A stretch of DNA of 64,000 nucleotides from Heterobilharzia americana (GCA_944470555.2 OX104127.1:32937661-33001660); one strand, 5' to 3'. Positions 23,301 through 35,880 are shown, counted from the stretch's first letter. Program-made: numbers and translations. The notes: a model not told the origin generated them from the letters alone.

Positions 23301-23760
23301 CTACTTGTTAAAAGAAGTGTATACTACGCTGCGATTCACTTTGTGAGACATGGCCTTCAAAAGCAGAAGATATGAGAAGACTACAGGTTTTGGACTGTAT
23401 CTGTCCTCGCAGCACTGCTTATGTATTGTGAAGTTAATGGAATCCAATATCGTGAAGGTCACTAGGTAAGGTAGGCAAGTCAAACGGTGATGTTTTAATC
23501 CTTTACCTAGAGATGGCTTGGACATGTGTTATGAATGCCAAGCCACCACCTTTCTCAATAAGCAGCGTTAACCGAAGCAGGGTGGGGTTGAAATAAGCAT
23601 AAGCGTGACCAGATCAAGAAGTAGGATCAGTCCCTGAGATGAGTAAATGTTGGTCTGCATTGTGAGAAGTAGCATAGACTATTTGACTGGAGTTCTCAAT
23701 GTAACATTATTGAATGACGGTAGACCGGTAGTGACACTAATGAATACAGTTTGTAATGGC
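20330..23760 (+). mobile_element. RTE-like endonuclease-RT retrotransposon, full length but decayed and interrupted
   Basis: Plus-strand order: endonuclease start (FNIHTLCQIVQQAS, about 20490, then VSKTQIQDPREVADLTSPH), endonuclease core with a GDFN-like box decayed to ESDFDAQVGKL (20960-20995) and NFKQR near 21110. An inverted insertion follows (21170-21520). After it come the end of the endonuclease (RWRGSVKDSGSFW, 21597), the linker and RT fingers (VSCDNRRGVTLTNNAVKIPG, 22495-22555; RRGCIDQIFIPQQVPEHGHI, 22622), the catalytic box as CYADEVVLQ (22999-23025; YADD changed to YADE), and the C-terminal RRLQVLDCICPRS and LxMAWTCVMNAKPPP. Numerous stops and frameshifts. The clade is inferred from order and motifs. 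Confidence 0.75.
21170..21520 (-). mobile_element. Inverted 3' fragment of the same RTE-like family, nested in the element
   Basis: Read on the minus strand, this stretch gives the C-terminal end of the same protein family: LHMPSHHLPQHTMLKEIG, then KKAQGGQTKT, then QSMKSFTIGLSCTGPCRSSG and LGDMAENQLQWHRRIHS. It sits inside the plus-strand element, between its endonuclease core and the endonuclease C-terminus. It is therefore a 5'-truncated insertion in opposite orientation, or an internal inversion. Confidence 0.75.
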
Positions 23761-25803
23761 GAAAATGTATTAATCCTTTGAGGTCTTTTGAATTCTGACC
23801 ATTTTCACCAGCCTTCATCCTTTCGATTCTTTCTCTCTTGAACAATCTTATCTACTTTGAAGTCATTCTGTCCCTGTCAACCTGTTTGTTGTATGCTGCT
23901 ACTATAAAGTGCAGTGAATAGAATCAATGAACGTCCGTATGAGGTTCAACGTTGATTTTTCTGACTTTCGGTTTCACCTACTGCCTGCTACACATCATCT
24001 TGATTGCAGTTCTTATGAATTTAAGCCCTTGTAAAACTGTTAAAGTGAAATGAAAACTCCGAGCTTGCGGAGGCTGGCTGCCTTGTACTTATAAGTTCCT
24101 GTATAAAGCTTACTTTACAACAGTATGTAGAGGAAATAGTGAGGAATATAAACAGTGAGGTTTATCAGACAACACACAATGTAGAGGACTGTTTATCGCT
24201 AAATTTGGTGGCAAACAACAAAGACAAAAATTCAGTTCACTGCAGTTAATTTTCAGTAAATCTCAAATCATCTCCCGTAAGCGTATTTAAAATCAGAATA
24301 TCACCTCATACCATCGAATTTCTTTAGGTTGTGACGCCAGTCTCATGCTTAAAGGTGAACTCGCTTTTGTTTCTTTTCATGGATGTCCGTTTTAAAATCA
24401 AAACTCACCAGCAACTTCTTTAAAATACAGGCAGTTCGCAGCTGGATATCAGACAACCTATAGATGGATCAGTGTATATTCCTTTCATCGTCAAAAGTAT
24501 CAGGCATCTTAACGCCATTTCCTGGGGAGCTACACTAAGTAGGTTCATCATTGGGAAAAATCTCGAAACACGGAGGGATCTCCCCTAAGTTACCTACAAC
24601 GGAATAACTTTTTTTCCACCAGTTTAAGTAAGTTCATAATTACATGACTGTTCACCTAAAAGTGCCTTCATGACTGGTAAAAGGAGTTAGTTGGAAAAAG
24701 GGGTATTTTTCCATCCATTCCTTTTTGTCATTGAATCGTAACCCCAAGTGAACAGGCTATTCCGTAATATGAATTTCTTCAAGTGAAGGGTGAATAACCC
24801 CGTTTTTATTTAAATATATGAAGTAAGGAAACGTTGATATCGAAATTTATTTGTTTCCCCTTTGAGGATAGACCTCATCCGAATGAACAGATTTTATGTG
24901 CGGAAAAATAATACCACTATACGAAACCAGGTTTTGTCTTTCGAGAACTACCAAGTATGCTGAAAATTAGTACTCAGATAGGTTTCGAACTTCATATAAA
25001 TAAAAACGAACAGCACGGAAATGAAATAAGTCAACTTGAAGTAGCCTAACTTAGTACAGAAAAATAGTAAAGGAATAGTACAATAAAAGTGAAATAATAA
25101 GGCGTAAGCGTAATGGAAACTAGCTTTTGAGGCCTATAGCCTTTTAAGACTTCAAATGAGATACAGAGTGAATATGTCTCCGCATAAGGTTTCTATTTCA
25201 CCGTATTTGTAGGAAACCAAAGGCAGTTTTAACAAAACAGAACTTTTAAAGCAGTTTTGATGGACTGCATGTGTTATGGTATACGCCACTGGGTGTAATT
25301 AGTAAGTTATCTTCCATTTTCAAATTAAGCCACATTAAGAACTTGCTGAGTCAGTAATTTACCTACCTTTCATACTCAGGTAGAGGTAACTTTAGGCTGA
25401 ACCCAAACAGTAATATTTTATGTCTCTTGAATATTTTGATCTAAGGAGTGATTGGAATGTGATCACTCCCGTCAAGTGTAACTATTATGAAACCATGTCG
25501 CTTCTGCTTCATTTAAATCTATCACATGAGTCCTAGTGATGTACTATCTTCCAAGTTATCCGATGAATTCCTAACCTTCATAGTTGCTTGCTTCAACTTT
25601 ACAATAATGATCAATAATACACTTCCCAGTAGTGTTGCAAAACAAACTTAAATAATCCTAAGGTCATTATTCAGCGTCAAAAAAGTCAAATTTGACTCAT
25701 TCCATGAACTTTCTCGAAGGGACTGAAATACTAAACATCGACAAACTGTGAAATCCGAAGTTTGCTACGATTCCGGAAAAAGGGTTGAAGCATAACAGCT
25801 CAC
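23761..25803. other. Unassigned stretch, intron-like
   Basis: Positions 23761-24060 may be the element's 3' UTR. The rest is AT-rich with no coding signal. The last bases before 25804 are the donor side of the 25804-25976 exon. Confidence 0.4.
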
Positions 25804-25976
25804 CTTGACAATCCCTGGGTGAATACAAGTAATACAGAAACCAAAAGTATGTGTATTGCTACTATTTGCTGGATCCGGATGTGTAGAAATCAACGGAACA
25901 GAATGGGGTGCCCTAACGATGTTCAGAGAGCTTGCAATCTGCGTAGGTGGTCCTTTGCCCACAGTACTTACTCTCC
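25804..25976 (-). CDS. Candidate internal exon of a split host gene (173 nt)
   Basis: Minus strand. The acceptor TACCTTTTCATTGAG is followed by 57 open codons and the donor GTCAAG|GTGAGC (25798-25803). The frame upstream of the acceptor hits a TGA at once, so the border is needed. The peptide has GKGPPTQIASSLNIVRAPHS and ends FGFCITCIHPGIVK. It needs one base from the exon before it and leaves a complete codon. No family is recognised. It is not directly compatible in phase with the 19622-19954 exon (which takes two bases), so another exon would have to lie between. Confidence 0.4.
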
Positions 25977-26059
25977 CTCAATGAAAAGGTATGGTCCAGT
26001 CAGGAAGCAACACTCTGTTATCACGTTAGCAAGATGGTTTCCACAGAAGTTTCCCTTGC
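25977..26059. other. Junction between exon candidate and CR1-like element
   Basis: Includes the acceptor tract of the exon candidate on the minus strand; the 5' limit of the plus-strand element is uncertain. Confidence 0.3.
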
Positions 26060-27110
26060 TTTCCAAAGCTTGTTATGATCACAAAAAGTTGAATAAAGTC
26101 TAAGGATGTCATTTTTATGAACCCAATAAACATATTCTTTAAGGTACCCTACTTTAGGTTGCTTGTGAAACTGGAACTTTCGAATCAGTAGCAATCTATT
26201 TGTATGGATAGAAAGGTCACTTGTAAGTAGGATAGGAAAAGTAAAGATCAATCCCCTAAACTTTTTGAGGTTCGGCACACGGTGGAATATCACAAGTCAA
26301 AGCCTTAGCTCCCTTGCTGTCTCTCCTCAACATAAATGAACTGCCCAATATCATGAAATTCCCTACAGTTCTCTACACTAATGAATTAAACATCTGGAGA
26401 AAGATTAGGAAAAATGAGAATTTACATATACTTTATTCAAGCCCAAACAGTTTGTTAACCAGGTCAGAGAAGTGACCGATACCTGTCAACACAGGTAAGT
26501 GTGTGAGCATGCAAATAGGCATACAGATGAAAACAACTACGATAAAAGTAGGATTCTACCCACCTGTTGTAGTTCAAAGATTCAGAGCATTTTGAGTATT
26601 AGGCGGGACTTTTACAAGAATAAGTGATAATGTATTCGCTACCTCATATACATTGTTACTTAGGTCTAAACTAGAAAGCTGTGCATAAACTGCAAGTCCT
26701 TGTTGGAAGGGTGACTCAGACCTTCTGGAAGTAGTTTAAAGAACAACCACTCAGATGGCTTATGCAACGCCTATCATGAAGTAGGAAAAAGCACTTCATG
26801 ATCTGAACCTCTTCTCTTTAACATATAACGGACAGGGGAGGTAAAATTATGCTGTCTGAGATTTTAAGAAATTACATTGAACCTGATCTATATTTTCCCC
26901 CCTTGCTCCTAAGTCGAAGCACGCTAGATGATATAGTAGTAGAGCAAACTAGCGAAGAATGAATTTAGTTTCTGTATAGTAACGAGCTATTGGAACCGGC
27001 TCACAGAGGCGGTGTCCGCGTCACAAACTGACTCGTTTCCAAGGCACTTGGAAAACCACGGAGACTGCTGCAAAGGAATCACTGTGGACTAGTGGACGCC
27101 CATTTTTAAT
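26060..27110 (+). pseudogene. CR1/SR1-like reverse transcriptase fragment
   Basis: The plus-strand translation shows the RT palm and thumb with many stops. ALAPLLSLLNINELPNIMKF stands for the GPLLFLLYINDLP box. The following YADD box is decayed to VLYTNELNIWRKI. Then come VNTGKCVSMQIGIQ, CWKGDSDLLEVV, LHDLNLFSLTY and finally a WNRLTEAVSASQTDSF end, which corresponds to the usual WN-LP-xVVxAxSVxxFK C-terminus. It faces the minus-strand element at 27690-29930, tail to tail. Confidence 0.7.
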
Positions 27111-27689
27111 TTACAGGTTTAGGATCTGAATTTTACCATTCACTGCATAACTTGAGGAGGAATTGTGTGGAATATGTTAAATTTGGAAAACATGATTTAG
27201 TAAATTCATATAACAGTGGCATAACTTGTATGGAAAATGGCTATTGCATTAATAATAAAACGATGCACGCAGTACATACCCGATTAAAATTAAGTACGAC
27301 TGGCTAAATATTCATGAATATATACAATTAGGTAACAAGTGATTATTCCATAAAATTCAATCACTAACATCCTCACTCGGTTTTCTGCCACTGATCACGA
27401 TATGAAGCTTATTCACCAGCTTTTTTTTACTGAGACCAATTCTATATCAATACTAACTGCTTCGAATAACCTAGCGTTGAAATGTGACGAGAACAAGTTA
27501 TATTATTTATATGTTTGCGTAAAGTAGACACATTTAAACAGTTTCGAAATTTCTTTGGTAAATAAGATCACCGAAATTTCGTTAGTTCCCACATCTGCGA
27601 TGCTAGCAAATATTCTCTTCGAAAAGAAAGCAGTTGAAATATCTACTTTCATTCGTACATATTGTCAACATTGGTATATAATCTCCAGT
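27111..27689. other. Unassigned stretch between two convergent elements
   Basis: AT-rich; may include 3' UTR of the plus-strand element. Nothing else recognised. Confidence 0.35.
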
Positions 27690-29930
27690 GGTTCAAATGG
27701 TTGTTGATGGGATAGAAGAAGCTTCCGCTCATCCAGACTTCAGATTTAGATATAATGTTTGAGGGTAGGAGGCTATGAGCCCACATTAATCCCTTTCCAG
27801 TAGGTTTCTGTGCCTGTCCGATCCCCTTTTGGACGAGTCAGCCGGTGATGCGGACACTTCTTCTAGGGATCGGTTCCAGGAGTTGATTACTGGGCACAAG
27901 AACCAATACTCTGCGGAGACTGTGTTCATTCTTTGCTTTTGTAACCTCCTACTATGTCCTCTGAGGTGTTCCGATCCAGTGGGAAGAGAAAGAGTAGCGG
28001 ACCAGGTCCGAAGTAATTTCTTGGAATCCTGTATATCATGATTAGATCTCTCCCCTGTCTGCGATAGAGTACAGTGAAGAGGCTCATCTACCTAGGTAGA
28101 TCTTCATAGTTTAGGCCAGCAGTCACAGGTATAATACGAGTGGCTGCCCTCTGAACTCTTTCGAGAAGGTCTGCATCGCCTTCCAAACAACTACCTGACT
28201 TAGGGTGCGTATAAGATGATGAACATGTCACCACTTGCTTTCGTAAGCGTTCTACGTAACGCCTAAAGTCTTCTAAAACTCCGAGCTGATACTAGCCGTC
28301 AGTGCGCGTCATTTTCCAATCTCAACTCACCGTGGATCACTGCTTCTTGTGGTTGTTAACCTGCGTACAAGTAAAGGGGGAGGAAAAAGTGGCGGTTAAA
28401 AGGTGAAAACTCAATTGGTTCTGGGCAGATCAGAGCCACATGTCAAATAACTTTCCAGTCAGTGTCCAAAGAATTCAGACAAAGCAGCCTGGATCATGTC
28501 TGCAGGAAGAGCGCTCCAGGGCTTAACAGTTCTTAGGGAACAACAGTTGGGCCTGATATCTAACGAGCCTTGTTCCAGGCTTAGTTTCTTCGTGCTTCCT
28601 CTCAGATCAGTGCTACAGCCAAGATTCACTAAGTGGTGGAGTGGGTGTCTAGAATTGCTCAGGATGTTCCGGGTTACCAGGTCTCCTGTTAGCCTCGTAT
28701 ATTCCGGAGATTTTAGATCAAGCGCAACCAGTCATTCTTTGTATGTTTTAGACCAGAATCCTCAACTAAATTTGACCGGGCGCCTCTCGGTGCGTTCTAA
28801 GTTTAATTTGTCCTTCTGAAGAGGAAGGAGGAAGGCGATGGTATGAACTACAGGTGGTGGAAACATCTACGATCGAATTGTTCGAAAGTTCGTCTGGGAC
28901 TTACTAACACCAAGTTTCCGTAAAATGCGTTTCTGTCACACTTGGCACATTGTTTTTAGTCTGGAAGAACTAAAACCTCCAAATCCTTCTCCGTCAGCCA
29001 CGCTTCAAGCTCCTTACCGTGAAGGATATATACATGGCATGCATCGTGTCTTGCGTATACAACATCAAATGAGAGCCTGCCGCTGCTGCCCAGTTTTGAA
29101 GTCAAGTTAAATCTTCCTGTAGAGAAACACTGTCTTCCTCACTTTAGATTTACCGCCACAGTTTCACGTCGTCGGTGAAAGGAAGAGTTTCTTAGGAAAG
29201 CTGTCGAGGCAATTCGTTCACGTTTATTGAAAGAAGAAGAGGTCCTAGCACCTGACCTTGGAGAATACTGCTAGGACATTCTGTTTCTTCAAACACAGAG
29301 GACCGAATTTTAGTTATCCATGGTCCTGAGCAAGTTTCTCATTAAAGATACCTATCTACGTTGAAAAATGCTGCTGAATTTGCGATCCAGAGAATACCAT
29401 TCAAGCAAAACATTTTGAGCAGTGACAGAGGTATTATTTTTGCTTCAGGTTGGTCGGTCGGTGGCGCTACGAAACACTTGGACCTTTAAATGCTGGAAGT
29501 TAAAAATGTCACGGTTAGCGTGGCCGAATGGGGTAGTGCTTCGGTTCCGCTTCAAGGTTACCTTTCAGATTGTATGATATTTTTTAAAGCAGTAGCCTCG
29601 CCTAGGAGTAGACCTAAGGAATCCCCTGCTCTGGGTGCCTTAATGGGTTTGAACTACAGAGAGAGCGTTTAGAATCCGACAGAGTGCTTAGAGCTGTTAA
29701 GTCCAGGAAAAAGGCTGAAGCACCTACGCATCCCCTGAACAACTTACGCGTTACTGACTTGAAACCGCCCTTATGGAAGCTTCGCCCCGTACTGTCTGAC
29801 GATTACTATACGTGAATAGCCCACGTTAGCACTTCTCTCAGCCTATCAGAAGAAACCATCCAATATTATTTTCATAAGGCGCAATATCAAAAACCCGATA
29901 CTGTGGAGATGTTGCACGTCATAAGTGCAT
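27690..29930 (-). mobile_element. CR1/SR1-like retrotransposon fragment
   Basis: Minus-strand reading from about 29900: RT palm box QGQVLGPLLLSINVNELPRQ (29265-29205), catalytic box LPFTDDVKLWR (YADD changed to FTDD, both aspartates kept), then LQNWAAAAGS (29100), GKELEAWLTEKDLEVLVLPD (29020-28960), and the thumb end DADLLERVQRAATRIIPVTA (28190-28120) with LFTVLYRRQGRDLIMIYRIP. The C-terminus (VINSWNRSLEEVSASPADS) ends near 27820. The 3' UTR at 27740-27810 resembles that at 60225-60290. Frameshifts and stops are frequent, and the endonuclease part is missing or unrecognisable. Confidence 0.75.
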
Positions 29931-31379
29931 TTAATGCCTCACTAGCTGGAGTGAAAGATTCTGGATACTTAAGTTGCTGGGTCCATACAGGTGGCTTTCT
30001 CAAACTTCTTCTGTTTCAGTTGGAGAAATGCTTACCAACGATTTCAGCTGTCGGCGCTCTTCCACTCCAGCAAGTCGAAGTAGTTTTTCATCCTGGTCGT
30101 CCAGTCGCGATTAACTGCCTTGTTCCAATTCAGCTCGCACACGTCAAATGTTCATACAAGCTTCATGCATATGCACTCAGACTTCAGACATATAAATAAG
30201 ACAGTTTCGTGACAAACTGGTCCAAGTATTACAACGCTGAGATGTATAGGTTCGAAGGGCGATCAGAAGGAGATATCCAGGGGCAATGCACCAAATTGAA
30301 GGATTTAGAGCAAAGTGAATAACTATGGGCAGGGGTGTGAACAAGAACGGATTCATGGTACCCTATTAGGAGAAGGAGCTGGCTAACACGGTAATAAAGT
30401 GAATTTGGATCCCTGGCGCTATGCTTAGGAACATGTGGTCAAATCTTTATCCAAATAGTAAACTTTCTTGTAGCTCAAAGGCCGTCATCAAGTGAGAGGT
30501 TTGTGACGTTGATGAGCAAAATCAAACGTTTGGCCAACAAACGACAACGACTTTCACATATCTGGAATGTAAAACATTTCACAACAGCAACTATAGTTGG
30601 GTTACTGCTGTTGAAAGAGACGGTAATATTAGAGGAAACGAAAGTTTCCTAACAGGTGGTGATGGCATTTTTTATCTTGCGAAAGTAGTTTACAAGCCTC
30701 GGTTAAGGCGATACTTTTCTCTTTGGTAGCAACAGAAGCGGTGAACACTCTTAGACAGAAAAACCTGGCCAGGCAACTCAACCATAATAGCGCCTGATAT
30801 TTTGGACAAAAAATGGCAGTTTACGGGTGAGTTGGCGAGTGGCATGAATAAAAGAATGGTTATCCAGGCGGGCTGAATCAAAAAAGCGAAAGGATTGCTG
30901 ATGAGAAAAACTCGCAAGATACTGCATTTGGAAGTTTGAAGATAAATAACAGTGACGAGACCCATCTCTGCACTGCTATAAGTCCCGGTTACCAACCTCT
31001 GATACTCGTTGTCAATGTCAACCCTTACACTGAACATTCACACCTGTTTCGTCAAATCGGCTTTCTTCCATTGGCTGGACAGTTTCTCAGTGGCGATTCT
31101 TGTTCCTCTGCTCAATCTGGAGTAGAGGCCATGTGATCAGAAGGGGTGTAAAATCGTAATGAGATTAACCCGTAGACCTTTGATGAATACACGCAGTGTT
31201 CATGCCGCTGCCCTGTAAGGGACTCCAAAGCAATTGCAAAAACAGGCACTAGGATCCATCACGGTGTCTCCTGTCGCCTTTTTGTGTCAAGGGTGTTGGT
31301 GATTGGCGCTCAGAGACTCCGCAGTTGTCATGACCCACTGAAGTACTGTGGCTCCATAGACACCTGTTTATGTGTAAAT
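29931..31379. other. Unassigned stretch
   Basis: May contain a worn upstream part of the 27690-29930 element. Open frames 29903-30199 (+) and 30690-31037 (-) have no recognisable domain. Confidence 0.3.
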
Positions 31380-32095
31380 TGCTTGCTTCGCAGGATTTAT
31401 GTTGATAACAATAACTATTCCTGAATAAACAGTCACCCATCATCTTTCCAGGTATGAATAAGTTGTCATATAAATTACAAGCTTGACGCCAATATTTCCA
31501 CCGTAACGGCTTTTACTTTTTGCCCAGGGTAATAACGAAAAGTTTATAAAGGGAATGCATACACAGGCTGTTTGTTAACTGTGCTCCACTGATGATTCCA
31601 GAATAGTATAACTCATGTTTGTCAATACCATTTTGTACCAAAGATTCATAATCTTGCTGAATATTACGAATGAGAGCTAAATATTTTCATTTTTTCAACT
31701 CCAGCATCTGGAAGCATTGGGCTTGTTTGAATGCATCACGTAGACTTCCAGAACATATTGTCCGCCGTTTTCATGGGTCGTGACAGCCTTGCAGTGGATA
31801 AGCGTTAGACTTTCCCGATCCCTTTCACAGCCAATAAATCCTAGGTTTTGATAATCATAAGGTTGTGGTCCAGTGAATTTTCTTTATTTCTTTCTGTTGT
31901 AGTTAGGTATTACGAGCGCAGCAACACTGGCTACCCTCCATGGAGAGAGTTTCAGCCAAGGTCAGTTCCTCAAATAATTAATTTTCGATGACGACCAAGC
32001 CGGCGTTCGGAAGTGAATTACTTTTCTAAAATGAAAAATAACGAAAACAAAGCATCAGGCGGAGAACGACGCGAGGACTCAAACAAAGAACGTGT
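31380..32095 (-). mobile_element. CR1 3' end (3' UTR and tail), inverted relative to 42940-43822
   Basis: On the minus strand this runs parallel to 42940-43822 over most of its length. Shared words include GGCTGAAACT, TACCTAACTACAACA, CTGCAAGGCTGTCA, GATGCTGGAGTTG, GATTATGAATCTTTG, TTCATACCTG and TATTCAGGAATA. The tail near 31400 reads GTTATTGTTATC, matching the ATT-rich tail at 43804. About 180 nt present at 43545-43725 are absent here. It encodes no RT, so it is a 5'-truncated insertion of the 3' region only. Confidence 0.7.
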
Positions 32096-33204
32096 TTCTT
32101 ATTCCCAAATTTATCTTTACCTAACCTTCTTCGCCTGGCACACACTACATACGCTTTCTGTATCCAGAACGTAAGAACACAAATTTCAGGCCATCGTGTT
32201 GGTTAAACTCCCATTTTTGATTGCTGCGTCGGGCAGGGTGGAATGTGCTATCACTTTTAGATGACGATTTACTAAACCCTCCTCAACGCACCATATGGAG
32301 GGCCAGTGCAGATGTGGTAGGTGTCTGTTTATACACTGAAAGGGCATATTGTGTGACGTTTCATTGAGGATGGATTTGGTGCACTCAGTAGGCCAGATAA
32401 GATGCCAGATGATTATAAGTTTGTAGAGCTTTCGATACCTCTGCACGATATCACTAGACGTGTTGCGTATTTGCGTCTGTATGAGCATCTCTATTCCTCA
32501 CTCTGCCGTGAAAATAAACAAAATTCCTCTAGTTGAGGGTGTTGTGCGTATGTTCATGAGTTGTCCTCGAAGTGCATAAGACATCGTACTGCATACAAAT
32601 ACGGAAAATAACTTTTTAAAACTTAGTCCAGTTATTAATACTGTTTTACTGAATGACAAATCTTATACAAAAACCGACAAAGGATTTGAGAGTTTCTGGA
32701 AAGTCTGAAGGATGGAGCCGGCTGAGTTGCGCCTACACTGATGGAATTTATGGAGAACTCTTCACTTCTGGCTGGATTACATGGTAGGTGGACAGCTAAT
32801 TACCCCCACTAACAAGAATAAACTAAACCGAAGGACATTTTAAGCGTATTTCTGGGAGACTGTCCACTTCCCAAATGAGCAACTGGACAGATCACAGCAC
32901 AGCTTTTACATGTTAAAAGGAAAAGAATGTATAGAGTATGTGTGAAGTACCCACTGCACCCGGCTAACTTTTGATGCGCTCTATACCCCTGCCACCGATC
33001 ACCTTCATAACCAACAGCAATTTTGCGGGTTGGCGACATTTGTGGATCGCTGGTACCGGTTAGAAACTTCTCCTAGTTAACTAGTTCACTGCTTACAAGC
33101 CAGTCCTAAGATCAGGTAAAGAGGGAAGCTTAGGCGTAGGGCTAGAAACGTATACCGGAAAACCAGTCGAATCGCAAAACAAACTTCAAAGCACAAAGAA
33201 AATA
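32096..33204. other. Unassigned stretch
   Basis: The minus-strand open frames at 32186-32488 (100 codons) and 32809-33039 show no domain that I can name. They may be remnants of another element. Confidence 0.3.
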
Positions 33205-34130
33205 TCCTTAAAAAACTTACTCATCTCTGGAGTCGGGGAGACGAAATGATGCCGGTTGGTGGAAGCCTTCAGGAAGCCAGCCAGCCGGTGTGCCTTCTCT
33301 CCTTCGATGAAACCGAAAGTAAGAATGAGGACATAGAATGTCCGCACCATGTTTGAAGTTGGCTGGTGAGGCTGCCCAGATTGCAAAAGAGATGAGAAGT
33401 TATAGCATAGAAGTGCAAGTAATCTGCGAGAAATCTGCAGATGGAATGGAAGTGGACTCGCCAAACTGTCAACTGAAGAGGAGTCAATAATCTACACCGG
33501 TATTGTCGTGCAAATGGCAACCAAGAACGCACTGAGTTTTGCAGTGGCTATCATGTTGTCTCCACAGCATTGAAGGCTCTCAGGCAGTGGAAACCAATCT
33601 CCTCCACGATCAGGGTCATGACAGCAAGATTCAACTCATCAAAAGGAAGGAGAGTCACAATCATACAGTGCTACTCTATGCACCTACTAATAATGCAGAT
33701 GAATAGAAGAAGGAGGGGTTCTTCAGACAACTACAATCAGCTACGGACAAGACTCCGTCCCAGGTGGTGGCATCAAAATTCTAATGGGTGGGGTGACATG
33801 AATGCCAAACTAAAGGAGGAGAACACAGGATAAGAACCAGCTACGGGTCGGGAGGCACTGGATGAAACGGTGGAGGAAAATGGAGAATTGTTTGCAGATT
33901 TCCAAGCAACCAACGATTTGGCGATTGGAGGTGGTGTGTATGAACACAAAAATATTCATAATGCGAGGGAAATGGATTTTATCAGACACTAGGGCACACT
34001 GAAAATCAGATCGACTTCATCCTAATGTGAAGAAATTGGGGAAGCAGCCTGCTGGACATGAGATCAAGAAGGGTAGCAGATGCGGGTTCAGAAGTGCTAC
34101 TGAAGCTCTTTGTTCCAGTAGAAACCCAGA
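33205..34130 (+). mobile_element. RTE (SR2-like) 5' fragment: endonuclease only
   Basis: The same family as 8624-12065, but on the plus strand and limited to the 5' region and endonuclease. Pieces in several frames read STALKALRQWKPISSTIRV, GWGDMNAKLKEEN, ALDETVEENGELFADFQATN, GVYEHKNIHN and NQIDFI (about 34005). GDMN keeps the catalytic D and N. The start region (GGAAGCCTTCAGGAAGCCAG, CTTCTCTCCTTCG) matches the 5' end of the minus-strand copy around 11950-12050. The 3' part is missing, which is unusual for a reverse-transcribed insertion and suggests a later deletion. Confidence 0.75.
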
Positions 34131-35254
34131 GGACAAATAACAACAACGAGGCCTTTTAGAAGTTGTACGGTTTCGCTTCTGTAGGGGAAGGACCACGCGA
34201 TATGCACTAGAGATGTTTGATTTGCGGAACACATGAAGTTTCAACACCATTACAGAGAGGGTGCTCACGTTTCCTCCAATCAGTGCGCATGAGAGCGTCC
34301 TAAAGATCATACTAAAAGATTTTCCAGTTCGGCTAAATCTTCTACGCGCAATGAGGTGGTAATTTACTCAGTTCCTTGATACCTTTAGTCAGATGGTGAG
34401 GTAGAGTCTTACCTAACCAATAAATAAGGAACGAATGCTTTGATTTGTATATTATGGGTTCAACACAAGAGAAACCGGTCTACAGTTCTCATCAAAATAA
34501 TAACACTCAAGAAAAAGACAACTTTGAGGGGGTTTCCGATGCCACAAAAGGAAGGCCGGTGGTCTTCGTCATGGGAACAAAAGTGGCTGCAAAATACGAA
34601 TAAACAGGAATATGACACTTTTAGTAAATAGACGGCATTAGATCACTTAGCTTTTTTACTAACTATAGTTTGCAACGTTCGATGTTTGCTTTGCAAGTGG
34701 TCAAAATGTGCAAACTCTTTGTATGGTTTGATGTTTCAGCAACCAGGCGTGCGTTTTAATGTGAATGCTAATATTCATAGCTTCACTGACCAAAAAAGAA
34801 CCACTCATTCCATCTGGGAAACACCAGGTGTTCAAATAATGTGCGAGAAAAACTTAGGCTCCGTGGTGCAGCATATCTCCATGTTGGATAAGCATTTGAC
34901 ATAGCACGCTGTGACAGTATAATTTACTTGTTGGTGTTTTGAGCAAAAATTGCTGCTCCTATTCATATCAAAGTAATTATGCGACATTCAAACTTTCCTT
35001 ATTTAGTCCAACAGTTTATTCATTTGTTTTATTGGCTGTAAACTACTTAGGAACAGAGTCTCTGTTCATTGAATTCACACTTAACACACGTAATAGAAAT
35101 GACCAACCACATATTTCAGGCATCTGGAAAAACCCTCGGCGCAGGGGGCCGACTTTTCTGTCTTGCGAAACAGGACCGCGTACAGCAAAACATTGCTTAA
35201 TAGACCTTTCAGATTAAGGCTGGTGTGCAGCAAAAATAAATGCAATTTTTAAAC
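34131..35254. other. Unassigned stretch
   Basis: Short plus-strand open frames (34440-34631, 34686-34904, 34939-35217) show no recognised motif. Confidence 0.35.
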
Positions 35255-35880
35255 GCCGATGCATCCATCATTTTCGGAGTTTCGTTGGAAGTTCAATAAG
35301 CCATATGACAGCCAGCTACTCCACATCTGGAGTAGGCTTCCTGAGGAAATGCGTACTGCAGATTCATCACTTGTCTTTCGTTCCCCACTTGATAAGCTCC
35401 TTACTGATGATGAGTCTATCACTCCTTTGGTCACTATATATACTTTCTGGGCCAGCGGAAACATACCAGTGCCCCTAAACATGTAAAGTAAGGCTATCGC
35501 CATTCTCAGGTTTTTTCCTTAATGGGCCCTAACATGGTTGCTGTTCCACTAGCTTGGTTTGTGTAGTCGGTAAAGTATATATCACCCTGACGTAGGGTCA
35601 GTTTTACCCGTACGTCTACAAGTAAACACAGTATATCCGAAGACTTGTGCGTATTTTAAGTAAGAAAATCAAGAGTCGTTTTTATATATATAAATTAAAG
35701 CGTGCATACAGCTCGAGCGCCTCAAAGATAGGAACTTCTCTCTTCCCAATTTCGTCTTGTGTGGTTTATCATTTTTCGATTTCAGCTCGTGCTTTCTTTT
35801 TCTCCTTCGCTCTTCAGCTGAAGTTTGAAGGGGAAATCTTTAGCACAATTTTGACCAAAATTGTCAACCTACTGAATATA
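35255..35880 (+). pseudogene. CR1-like C-terminal scrap with 3' UTR
   Basis: The frame at 35259-35486 ends with LHIWSRLPEEMRTADSSLVF followed by RSPLDKLL, which fits the C-terminal WN-LP-EExxxAxSxxxF pattern of CR1-type RTs. After the stop, the segment at 35725-35820 (GGAACTTCTCTCTTCCCAAT, TTTCAGCTCGTGC) resembles 46870-46965 in the 3' UTR of the CR1 copy at 43823. This supports a 3'-end insertion. Confidence 0.55.

Noticed and set aside
29505..29565. tRNA-like A box GCGTGGCCGAATGGGGTA
   Set aside because: No B box or cloverleaf follows. A similar string at 62445 is explained by minus-strand endonuclease coding, so a tRNA gene or SINE is not supported.
29903..30199. 98-codon plus-strand open frame
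   Set aside because: No domain, and it overlaps the uncertain upstream part of a minus-strand element.
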